5,663 nt of DNA from Sinorhizobium sp. (GCA_031178305.1 JAPSJG010000274.1:1-5663); one strand, 5' to 3'. Positions 1 through 5,522 are shown, numbered from the stretch's first letter. The notes: generated from the sequence alone by a model not told the origin. Numbers and translations: made by a program.

Positions 1-115
1 AGCGGGAAATCGGCATGCCATGCGCCGGCTGCATGACTGATGCTTGATCCTCGCGCTGGTGAAGCAGCAATGGCTAAACTATCTTCGGCTCGGGAGGTGA
101 ACGAAGAGGTTTGCC
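1..115. other. 5' edge of window, no gene identified
   Basis: All three plus-strand frames entering from the left edge close within the first 47 bases, so at most a dozen or so residues of an upstream protein could be present, too few to recognise. A CTATCT hexamer at 79-84 resembles a rhizobial -10 box and would place a transcript start roughly 25 bases before the small gene at 116, but I see no convincing -35 box at the right distance. Two Shine-Dalgarno-like runs (GGGAGGTGA at 92-100 and AAGAGG at 104-109) belong to the leader of the next gene. Confidence 0.4.
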
Positions 116-268
116 ATGTTCAAGCAGTTGAAGAAGATCACTCGTGCCCTGCACATTCCCTCCGTCGAGGAGCGTGAGATCACCTATCTGAACGGTTCCG
201 TCGATCGCATCGACCTCGAATACCGTCAGCGTCAGATCGACCGCGGTCTTTTCAGGAAATACTACTGA
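116..268 (+). CDS. DUF3563 family small protein (50 aa)
   Basis: This is a 50-residue protein of unknown function that I assign to the DUF3563 family, known as very short proteins of about 50 residues in Proteobacteria. Seen: a basic amphipathic start (MFKQLKKITRALHIPS), then EREITYLNGSVDRIDLEYR (residues 19-37), then RQIDRGLFRKYY at the C-terminus. The spacing of the E-YLN-SVD-DLE-R-RQID-G core is the family hallmark as I remember it. There is no signal peptide, membrane segment or cysteine, and many charged residues suggest a soluble helical protein. The start is chosen because AAGAGG at 104-109 sits 6 bases upstream and the length then matches the family. It stands alone, with 265 bp to the next gene and no obvious terminator. 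Its role is not known, and the neighbours do not suggest one. The call rests on recall of the family pattern. Confidence 0.82.
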   Translation: MFKQLKKITRALHIPSVEEREITYLNGSVDRIDLEYRQRQIDRGLFRKYY

Positions 269-533
269 TCGCAGCCGTTGCACGCTCGACCAACGCCCCG
301 CCCCAATGGGTAAATGCTACATGTCGCGCCTTCAGCCAGGGCGTCGATGAGCAGAGGGTATGCAGTCGAGACCATACTCGCGCTACATACCTTTCAGGTG
401 TGCCTTGCTGCACGGGCTCACTTGCGCGCCGCGGGTCTCCCGCCTATCTTGCGGCCATCAAATGGCGGCCTCGAAATGCATCGGGGCCGTCTTGCGCAAT
501 GAGCGGCGCTTTTGGGATGCGATGACGGCATAG
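269..533. other. Intergenic region, candidate promoter only
   Basis: This gap between the DUF3563 gene and the DUF2062 gene holds no credible coding sequence. A 62-codon reading frame at 314-502 has no good ribosome binding site and an unremarkable composition, so I read it as chance. No rho-independent terminator is visible behind the small gene. The only structure I would keep is the promoter-like pair at 421-449, with a short GC hairpin in its spacer. Confidence 0.6.
421..449 (+). promoter_or_regulatory. Candidate housekeeping promoter for DUF2062-acpS
   Basis: CTTGCG (421-426) and CTATCT (444-449) are separated by exactly 17 bases. The rhizobial sigma-70 consensus is CTTGAC-N17-CTATAT, so the -35 matches four of six bases and the -10 five of six. 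Transcription would begin near 456, giving a leader of roughly 78 bases before the DUF2062 start at 534. The spacer contains a perfect 5-bp hairpin, GCGGG-TCT-CCCGC at 431-443. Inferred from sequence only. Confidence 0.42.
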
Positions 534-1091
534 ATGTTATTCAGGCGCAGAAATCCGGTCACGCTAAGCGAACGGCTTCGCGCGATGCTTTGGCCGCGCA
601 AGGGGCGCGGGCGTGGCCTCCGTTATGTCGGCTTGCGCGTCCTGCGGCTGAAATCGTCGCCGCACTCGATTGCCGTCGGGGTGGCGGCTGGGGCGGCAAC
701 TTCCTTGACGCCGTTCTTCGGATTGCACATCGTCCTTGCGGTCGTGCTGGCATGGATTTTCTCCGGTAACGTGTTTGCAGCCGCCATTACCACGGCACTT
801 GCCAATCCCGTCACCATCCCGGTGATCCTGACGGCTTCCTACGAGATCGGCACCGTGCTCGTGGGGCCGAAGGACGGGGCCGGCATAGACTCGGCGGAGG
901 TCGGCCGGATGGTTGAGCAGATGAACCTCGCCGAACTCTGGGGCCCCGTTTTGAAGCCGATGCTCGTCGGTTCGCTGCCGCTCGCCATCGGGGGCGCCTT
1001 GATCTTTTATCCGCTCGCCTTCCGGGCGGCCTGGCTGTTTCAGAAGCGGCGCCGGCTGGAGCGTGGGCAAAAGCTCGGACAGCCATCATGA
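534..1091 (+). CDS. DUF2062 domain inner-membrane protein (185 aa)
   Basis: A membrane protein of the DUF2062 family, whose biochemical role is not established. Seen: a very basic N-terminus (MLFRRRNP, further Arg/Lys up to residue 40), then the typical family stretch from S42 to H65 with repeated glycines and alanines and the TPFFGLH motif (59-65), hydrophobic segments at about 62-78 and 80-100 with ANP at 90-92, a polar loop (about 111-140), a last hydrophobic segment at about 143-165, and a basic tail. This suggests three or so membrane passes with the basic ends in the cytoplasm. The ATG directly follows an in-frame TAG (531-533), so no longer start is possible; the Shine-Dalgarno is poor. 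The stop overlaps the acpS start by 4 bp (ATGA), so the two are probably translated from one message. In rhizobia such a gene commonly sits just upstream of acpS. The family call is firm and the function unknown. Confidence 0.88.
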   Translation: MLFRRRNPVTLSERLRAMLWPRKGRGRGLRYVGLRVLRLKSSPHSIAVGVAAGAATSLTPFFGLHIVLAVVLAWIFSGNVFAAAITTALANPVTIPVILTASYEIGTVLVGPKDGAGIDSAEVGRMVEQMNLAELWGPVLKPMLVGSLPLAIGGALIFYPLAFRAAWLFQKRRRLERGQKLGQPS

Positions 1092-1507
1092 TCATCGGCA
1101 TCGGCAGCGATCTCATCGACATTCGCCGGGTCGAGAGCTCGCTAGAGCGTTTCGGCGAGCGCTTCGTGCACCGCTGTTTCACGGACATCGAAATCGCCAA
1201 GTCGGAGGGGCGTAAGAATCGCGCTGCTTCCTATGCCAAGCGCTTCGCGGCCAAGGAGGCCTGCTCAAAGGCGCTTGGTACCGGCCTGGCGCAGGGCGTG
1301 TTCTGGAAGGACATGGGCGTCGTCAACATGCCGGGCGGCAAGCCGACGATGCAATTGACGGGGGGCGCAGCAGAGCGCCTGCAGGAAATCCTGCCCGTCG
1401 GTCACCGTGCAGCCATTCATTTGACGATCACCGACGATTTTCCGCTGGCGCAGGCCTTCGTGATTATCGAGGCGCTTCCGGTTGCCCCAGTGGAGGGAAC
1501 GGTTTAG
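1088..1507 (+). CDS. acpS: Holo-[acyl-carrier-protein] synthase AcpS
   Basis: AcpS transfers the 4'-phosphopantetheine group of coenzyme A to a serine of acyl carrier protein, turning apo-ACP into the active carrier for fatty acid and lipid A synthesis. It is a cytoplasmic, magnesium-dependent enzyme, usually a trimer. Seen: the N-terminal GIGSDLIDI (residues 4-12) with metal-binding D8, RFAAKEACSKALGTG (52-66) with metal-binding E57 and K61, and the late HLTITDD strand (111-117). At 139 residues it is somewhat longer than the approximately 126 of E. coli, with an extra C-terminal tail after about residue 130. The ATG lies inside the stop of the DUF2062 gene (ATGA) and lacks a strong ribosome site, so translational coupling is likely. 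The stop codon TAG is also the outermost triplet of the inverted repeat that follows, so the C-terminus may have been set by that repeat. Family assignment is certain. Confidence 0.97.
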   Translation: MIIGIGSDLIDIRRVESSLERFGERFVHRCFTDIEIAKSEGRKNRAASYAKRFAAKEACSKALGTGLAQGVFWKDMGVVNMPGGKPTMQLTGGAAERLQEILPVGHRAAIHLTITDDFPLAQAFVIIEALPVAPVEGTV

Positions 1508-1632
1508 AGCCTTTCATGTCTAAATGGAAACAATTCTGTTAACTCAAGCGGAGCGAACGCTCGGCAATCGCCACTGACCTGACGAAAACCTGCTCCGGCA
1601 GAATTGCTTCCATTTAGCCATGAAAGGCTCTA
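1505..1632. repeat. 128-bp inverted repeat with 34-bp arms
   Basis: The arms at 1505-1538 and 1599-1632 are reverse complements over 34 bases with two mismatches (1519 against 1618, and 1530 against 1607), separated by 60 bases. The loop holds a further hairpin, GAGCG-AA-CGCTC at 1551-1562. As RNA this would fold into a very long stem between acpS and lepB that could stop or slow transcription or be cut by RNase III, which is encoded just downstream. There is no transposase and no T-tract. Its outline (palindromic, intergenic, ends reading TAGAGCC/GGCTCTA) fits the non-coding repetitive elements scattered in rhizobial genomes, and I believe similar copies occur elsewhere in the group, but this needs a genome search. 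The left arm starts on the acpS stop codon. Confidence 0.85.
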
Positions 1633-1714
1633 GAGCACTGCTGGGATAACAGGAACGAGGCAGGAGCGCGCATGCCTGGCGCCTCTGAAAAGACGCGCGG
1701 CGCTGTAAAGGTCG

Positions 1715-1744
1715 CTTGAAGCGCGGTATTCCGGCAACGTATAG
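1715..1744 (+). promoter_or_regulatory. Weak candidate promoter for lepB-rnc-era
   Basis: CTTGAA (1715-1720) is a five-of-six match to the rhizobial -35 box. GTATAG (1739-1744) follows after 18 bases and is a weaker -10 box. A start near 1751 would give a leader of about 40 bases. The distance from acpS and the intervening long hairpin make an independent promoter for lepB likely, but these exact boxes are tentative. Confidence 0.32.
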
Positions 1745-1780
1745 CATCGACTTGCGCGGCGTCGCGCAGCACGAGAATTC

Positions 1781-1785
1781 GGAGG
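1781..1785 (+). promoter_or_regulatory. Ribosome binding site deciding the lepB start
   Basis: GGAGG lies 7 bases before the ATG at 1793 and favours that start over an in-frame GTG at 1844, which has only AAGGAAG (1829-1835) in front of it. Confidence 0.65.
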
Positions 1786-1792
1786 CGGTTGA

Positions 1793-2587
1793 ATGTTGAA
1801 GCGCAATGCGCCCTCCGGGCAAGACGACAAGGAAGAACGCAGAGTGGCAGAAAAGACAGAAGCGAAGCAGAGTGGCGTTTGGGAAAACGTGAAGGTCATC
1901 GTCCAGGCGCTGCTTCTGGCCCTGGTTATCCGGACAGTCTTCTTTCAGCCCTTTACGATTCCGTCGGGTTCGATGATGCCGACGCTGCTCGTCGGCGACT
2001 ATATCTTCGTCAACAAGTTCGCCTACGGCTACTCGAAATATTCGCTGCCCTTTTCGCCAAACCTGTTCAGCGGGCGGATCTTTGCGAGCGAGCCGCAGCG
2101 CGGCGATATCGTCGTCTTCCGTTTCCCGCCAAACCCGGACATCGACTACATCAAACGCCTCGTCGGCCTTCCCGGCGATCGTATTCAGGTCAGGAACAGC
2201 ATCCTCTACGTGAACGACCAGCCGGTCGATCGCGTGCCGGACGGGCTCTTCCGGGCGGACGACCAGTACGACACGGGTGGTGATATCCCCGTCTACCGCG
2301 AGACCATGGACAACGGCGTTGCCTACGACACGCTTGACCAGTTCCCGGATGCGCGCGGCGACAATACCCGCGAATTCATCGTGCCGGCAGGCCACTACTT
2401 CATGATGGGCGACAACCGCGACAACTCCGCCGACAGCCGTTTCGACGTCGGCTTCGTTCCGGCGGAGAACCTGGTGGGCCGCGCGAGCCTCATCTTCTTC
2501 TCGCTCGGCAACGACACCTCCTTCCGTGAAATCTGGAAATGGCCGGCGAACCTGCGCTACGATCGTCTGTTCAAGGTTGTCGAATGA
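1793..2587 (+). CDS. lepB: Signal peptidase I LepB
   Basis: LepB is the inner-membrane serine protease that removes signal peptides from proteins leaving through the Sec and Tat routes, with its catalytic domain in the periplasm. Seen (264 aa): a charged cytoplasmic N-terminus (1-30), one membrane helix at about 34-50, the catalytic box IPSGSMMPTL (56-65) with nucleophile S60, DYIKRLVGLPGDR (118-130) with general base K121, and the late family box GDNRDNSADSRFD (206-218). It has one membrane helix before the active site where E. coli LepB has two, which is common in alphaproteobacteria. A GTG at residue 18 would give a 247-residue version and is a real alternative, but the ATG has the better ribosome site. 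Its stop overlaps the rnc start by 4 bp, and lepB-rnc-era is a classic order. Family certain; exact N-terminus fairly sure. Confidence 0.97.
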   Translation: MLKRNAPSGQDDKEERRVAEKTEAKQSGVWENVKVIVQALLLALVIRTVFFQPFTIPSGSMMPTLLVGDYIFVNKFAYGYSKYSLPFSPNLFSGRIFASEPQRGDIVVFRFPPNPDIDYIKRLVGLPGDRIQVRNSILYVNDQPVDRVPDGLFRADDQYDTGGDIPVYRETMDNGVAYDTLDQFPDARGDNTREFIVPAGHYFMMGDNRDNSADSRFDVGFVPAENLVGRASLIFFSLGNDTSFREIWKWPANLRYDRLFKVVE

Positions 2588-3303
2588 TGAAGGGACGCTC
2601 GCTGAGCGCGGAGGATCGGGCAAGACTCGAGGCCGCGATCGGTTATCAGTTCGCCGAGAAGGAGCGGCTCGATCGCGCGTTGACGCATTCCAGTGCCCGC
2701 AACGCTCGAGGGAGCAACTATCAGCGCCTCGAATTCCTCGGCGACCGGGTACTCGGGCTCTGTGTCGCCGAACTGCTGTTCCAAGCCTTTGTCGACGCCA
2801 ACGAGGGCGAGCTTTCGGTGCGCTTGAACCAGCTTGTGAGCGCCGAGAGCTGCGCCAAGGTGGCGGATGAACTGTCGCTGCACGAGTTCATTCGCACCGG
2901 CTCGGACGTGAAAAAGATCACCGGCAAGCACATGATGAACGTCAGGGCCGATGTGGTAGAGTCTCTGATCGCCGCCATCTATCTCGACGGCGGTCTGGAG
3001 GCGGCGCGGCGCTTTGTGCTCAAACATTGGACACACCGCGCCGCGAGCGCCGACGGCGCCCGCCGCGACGCGAAGACGGAACTGCAGGAATGGGCGCACG
3101 CCAAGTTCGGCGTCGCGCCGAAATACAGGACGGACGACCGTTCCGGTCCCGACCACGATCCCCGTTTCACGGTGACCGTCGAGGTCGCCGGCATCGAGCC
3201 GGAGATGGGGGTCGATCGCTCCAAGCGCGGCGCTGAGCAGATCGCCGCCACGCGGTTGCTGGAACGCGAAGGTGTTTGGCAGAAACGGTCTGCCGGAAAT
3301 TGA
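2584..3303 (+). CDS. rnc: Ribonuclease III
   Basis: RNase III is a dimeric magnesium-dependent endonuclease that cuts double-stranded RNA; it processes the 30S rRNA precursor and acts in mRNA and antisense-RNA turnover. Seen (239 aa): an N-terminal nuclease domain (about 8-150) with signature YQRLEFLGDRVL (46-57) containing E50 and D54, then E74, and RADVVESLIAAIYLDGG (121-137) with D123 and E126. A double-stranded RNA binding domain follows (about 163-232), ending in the basic DRSKRGAEQIAA helix. The residue matching E38 of E. coli is glutamine (Q47). The ATG at 2584 overlaps the lepB stop as ATGA, with AAGG at 2573-2576 in front; the next codon is also ATG (2587), so the protein may be one residue shorter. 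An in-frame start at 2539 would add 15 residues deep inside lepB and is unlikely. It is coupled to lepB and lies 8 bp from era. Confidence 0.97.
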   Translation: MMKGRSLSAEDRARLEAAIGYQFAEKERLDRALTHSSARNARGSNYQRLEFLGDRVLGLCVAELLFQAFVDANEGELSVRLNQLVSAESCAKVADELSLHEFIRTGSDVKKITGKHMMNVRADVVESLIAAIYLDGGLEAARRFVLKHWTHRAASADGARRDAKTELQEWAHAKFGVAPKYRTDDRSGPDHDPRFTVTVEVAGIEPEMGVDRSKRGAEQIAATRLLEREGVWQKRSAGN

Positions 3304-3311
3304 CGGAAGCC

Positions 3312-4241
3312 ATGACGGACAAAGAACAGGATAAGGGCGCCGGCGCCAAGCCGACCCGCTCGGGCTTCGTGGCGCTGATCGGCGCAACGAATGCCGGCAA
3401 ATCGACATTGGTGAATCGCCTTGTCGGCGCGAAGGTGACGATCGTCAGCCATAAGGTGCAGACGACGCGGGCGATCATCCGCGGCATCGCGATCCACGAC
3501 AAAACCCAGATCGTCTTTCTGGACACACCCGGCATCTTCAAGCCGCGCCGCCGGCTCGACCGAGCCATGGTGACGACCGCCTGGGGCGGCGCCAAGGATG
3601 CCGACGTGATCGTGCTGCTGATTGACAGCGAGCGCGGGCTCAAGGGAGATGCGGAAGCGATACTCGAGGCGCTGAAGGAGGTGCCGCAACAGAAAATCCT
3701 GGTGCTCAACAAGATCGATCGGGTCCGCCCGGAGGAACTCCTGAAGCTGGCGGCTGCAGCCAACGAGGCCATCAAGTTCGACCGTACCTTCATGATCTCG
3801 GCGCTCAATGGTTCCGGCTGCAGCGATTTCATGGATTATCTCGCCGCAACACTGCCGGAAGGCCCCTGGTATTATCCCGAGGACCAGATCTCCGATCTGC
3901 CGATGCGCCAGCTCGCCGCCGAGATCACCCGCGAAAAGCTGTTCCTGCGCCTGCACCAGGAGCTTCCCTATGCCTCGCACGTCGAAACGGAAAAGTGGGA
4001 AGAGCGCAAGGACGGGTCGGTTCGTATCGAACAGGTGATCTACATGGAGCGCGAGAGCCAAAAGAAGATCGCGCTCGGCAAGGGCGGTGAGGCGATAAAG
4101 GCGATCTCGACCGCGGCGCGCAAGGAAATTGCCGAGATCCTGGAGCAGCCGGTCCACCTTTTCCTGTTCGTGAAGGTGCGCGAGAACTGGGGCGACGACC
4201 CGGAGCGCTTCCGCGAAATGGGCCTCGACTTCCCGAAATAG
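3312..4241 (+). CDS. era: GTPase Era
   Basis: Era is an essential GTPase that binds near the 3' end of 16S rRNA and assists maturation of the 30S subunit, at the membrane or in the cytoplasm. Seen (309 aa): a charged N-terminus, then a G domain with G1 GATNAGKS (24-31), G2 threonine in QTTR (50-53), G3 DTPG (71-74), G4 NKID (133-136) and G5 SALNGSG (163-169), then a C-terminal KH RNA-binding domain (about 207-290) with its GKGG loop (256-259). The ATG at 3312 follows GGAA at 3305-3308 and lies 8 bp after rnc. An in-frame ATG at 3276 would add 12 residues and overlap rnc by 28 bp, which I consider less likely. G1 carries Thr where many relatives have Pro, a variant I believe is usual in this order. 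It is the last gene of the run here; recO does not follow. Confidence 0.97.
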   Translation: MTDKEQDKGAGAKPTRSGFVALIGATNAGKSTLVNRLVGAKVTIVSHKVQTTRAIIRGIAIHDKTQIVFLDTPGIFKPRRRLDRAMVTTAWGGAKDADVIVLLIDSERGLKGDAEAILEALKEVPQQKILVLNKIDRVRPEELLKLAAAANEAIKFDRTFMISALNGSGCSDFMDYLAATLPEGPWYYPEDQISDLPMRQLAAEITREKLFLRLHQELPYASHVETEKWEERKDGSVRIEQVIYMERESQKKIALGKGGEAIKAISTAARKEIAEILEQPVHLFLFVKVRENWGDDPERFREMGLDFPK

Positions 4242-4350
4242 AGAGCATTTTGAAGTCAGGTGGAATCACCCGACGTCGCACAAATGCGGCAACAGCAAAG
4301 GTATAGAGCGGCGGTGAGAGCATGTGAGCGCCCGTTCCCATGAAACGCCG
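4242..4350. repeat. Convergent era/GDPD gap with a repeat-like block
   Basis: This 109-bp gap separates two convergent genes. It contains an imperfect hairpin at 4256-4273 (7-bp stem, one mismatch, GAAT loop), the palindrome CGACGTCG at 4271-4278, and an 8-base direct repeat GAGAGCAT at 4241-4248 and 4316-4323 bracketing the block. AGCGGCG (4307-4313) could pair with CGCCGCT (4346-4352), which runs into the last codon of the minus-strand gene. No T-tract follows any stem, so no standard terminator is visible. The stretch resembles an intergenic repeat that I recall from other rhizobial genomes, a recollection that a genome search must confirm. Confidence 0.4.
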
Positions 4351-5343
4351 CTACTTGCCGTCATTGGACGCGGCAAGGCTCCTGCTGAGCAGAGGGCCGA
4401 TCGCTTCCGCCCGATTCGTCCAGACATAGCCCGAAAAATCCTCCGGAACGAGTGCCAGGTCGTCGGGACTGTCAATGCCGGTCGTAAAATCCCCGCCGTC
4501 ATAGGAGGCGCCAAGCAGGATGATGTCGCTTCCCGCCGCTTGCATGCGTGCCGAGAAGCGATGCGGCCAGCCCCAGAGGAACGGAGCGTAGTTGCCCGGC
4601 ACCACGATCAGCGTGTCGTGACAGGCCTCCGGCACGAGGCCCGTCCAGCCATAGGCGATGTAGCGGCCGAGGCACGCCAGGGTGGACTGTCGGTCATAGC
4701 CCCTGAGTCCCTCCACCAGCCGCAGCGCCTCCTGTGTCGGCGTCGTGCCGCCGTAAACGCCGAAGACCTGTTTGCGCCACTCGGGCCGGATGCGCAGCAA
4801 CACTGCAAGCGTCGCGCCTTCCTCCCGGCGTTCACTCTTGAAGTTGATAAGGAACCGGCCATGCGGCAGCGCATTGAAGACCTCTGTCAGGGTCGGCATC
4901 TGTCCCTCGCCCTGACCGCGGAACGGAAAAGTCTTGCCGCTGTCCGCCGTGTAGCCGTAGCCGATGTCGAGCCTCTTCAGTTCGGACATCGGCGTCTCCT
5001 CGGTGACCCCGGAACCATCGGTCCGGCAATCGAGCGTCCAGTCGTGGAAGACTGCGAATTTGCGGTCCGGCGTCAGATGGACGTCGATTTCGACGACATC
5101 GGCACCGCTGTCGAACGCCGCGCGCATGGAAGCGATCGTGTTCTCGAGATAGGAATGGCGGGGTGGTTCGATGCGGCTTGCCGTGCAGGTGTTCTCGTCG
5201 ACGCCGTCAGGCTTGTGCACCTGATGGATACCGCGATGGGCGAGCACCTTCGGCTCGCCGGCTGGCGGCGTGGCAAGCAGGGAGGTGTTGAGGAGCCAGA
5301 CGATGGCGGCGATCATGATGGCGACGATGGCGAATTTCTTCAT
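4351..5343 (-). CDS. Exported glycerophosphodiester phosphodiesterase family protein
   Basis: Enzymes of this family hydrolyse glycerophosphodiesters such as glycerophosphocholine to glycerol-3-phosphate and an alcohol, using a metal ion in a TIM barrel. Seen (330 aa): MKK followed by a hydrophobic segment (4-23) acting as a signal peptide or membrane anchor, so the enzyme should work outside the cytoplasm; no lipobox cysteine. The catalytic set is present: AHRG (35-38, H36 and R37), E67-N68, EIDVH (85-89, E85 and D87) and FHDW (99-102, H100). A 28-residue insert with one cysteine (39-66) sits between AHRG and the Glu-Asn pair, which I associate with a proteobacterial subfamily of about 330 residues. 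The start is set by AGGAGG 7 bases ahead; a longer frame from 5448 adds 35 residues without hydrophobic character. No Pho box is seen. The exact substrate is unknown. Confidence 0.9.
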   Translation of the reverse strand: MKKFAIVAIMIAAIVWLLNTSLLATPPAGEPKVLAHRGIHQVHKPDGVDENTCTASRIEPPRHSYLENTIASMRAAFDSGADVVEIDVHLTPDRKFAVFHDWTLDCRTDGSGVTEETPMSELKRLDIGYGYTADSGKTFPFRGQGEGQMPTLTEVFNALPHGRFLINFKSERREEGATLAVLLRIRPEWRKQVFGVYGGTTPTQEALRLVEGLRGYDRQSTLACLGRYIAYGWTGLVPEACHDTLIVVPGNYAPFLWGWPHRFSARMQAAGSDIILLGASYDGGDFTTGIDSPDDLALVPEDFSGYVWTNRAEAIGPLLSRSLAASNDGK

Positions 5344-5350
5344 CGTGTTT

Positions 5351-5357
5351 CCTCCTC
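5351..5357 (-). promoter_or_regulatory. Strong ribosome binding site of the GDPD gene
   Basis: Read on the minus strand this is GAGGAGG, a near-perfect match to the anti-Shine-Dalgarno sequence, 7 bases before the ATG at 5343. It fixes the start at the MKK that opens the signal sequence. Confidence 0.85.
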
Positions 5358-5419
5358 TCGCGACGGCATCGTCCCACACAGCTGCGTGACGAAGATCTCG
5401 CTTGCGCGTCGCCGCACTG

Positions 5420-5448
5420 ATGATTTTAGGTCGCATCGACATAATCAT
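5420..5448. repeat. Imperfect palindrome upstream of the GDPD gene
   Basis: ATGATT (5420-5425) pairs with AATCAT (5443-5448), and inside it GTCG (5430-5433) pairs with CGAC (5437-5440) around a CAT loop. The few unpaired bases between the two stems make it an interrupted hairpin. It lies 23 bases from the next palindrome, and the two together may be one mosaic element. Confidence 0.5.
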
Positions 5449-5471
5449 GGACGTGAACGATTCTCGAATTT

Positions 5472-5522
5472 AGCGCGGGACGCGGGGCGGAAAACCGCGT
5501 TCACTTTTCCTGATCCCGCGCT
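5472..5522. repeat. GC-rich palindrome, RIME-type candidate
   Basis: AGCGCGGGA (5472-5480) is the exact reverse complement of TCCCGCGCT (5514-5522). Inside, GGAAAA (5489-5494) pairs with TTTTCC (5505-5510). This nested arrangement resembles the palindromes of rhizobial intergenic mosaic elements (RIMEs), short non-coding repeats described as carrying two large palindromes over about 100 bp. With the palindrome at 5420-5448 the unit spans 103 bp. The family name is from memory and unconfirmed. Confidence 0.6.

Larger units (their letters stand above)
1633..1792. other. lepB leader region
   Basis: Between the inverted repeat and lepB there are 160 bases without a credible gene. They contain a weak promoter-like pair (1715-1744) and the lepB ribosome binding site (1781-1785). 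A 359-codon reading frame on the minus strand starting at 2623 runs through here, but it is the antisense of lepB and of the repeat and is not a gene. Confidence 0.55.

Noticed and set aside
70..177. 35-codon frame starting at the ATG at 70
   Set aside because: It overlaps the DUF3563 gene in a different frame and has no ribosome site or family resemblance.
314..502. 62-codon plus-strand frame between the first two genes
   Set aside because: No ribosome site, no recognisable motif, and it overlaps the best promoter candidate.
1505..1632. Insertion sequence or CRISPR interpretation of the inverted repeat
   Set aside because: No transposase, only two inverted arms and no regularly spaced direct repeats.
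1544..2623. 359-codon minus-strand reading frame over lepB
   Set aside because: It is antisense to lepB, which carries all the catalytic boxes of signal peptidase I; long antisense frames are common in GC-rich genes.
2979..4157. 392-codon minus-strand reading frame over rnc and era
   Set aside because: It crosses two well-supported genes on the other strand and shows no recognisable domain.
4307..4352. Terminator from the AGCGGCG/CGCCGCT pair between era and the phosphodiesterase gene
   Set aside because: The 7-bp stem has a 32-base loop, no T-tract, and one arm runs into the stop codon of the minus-strand gene.
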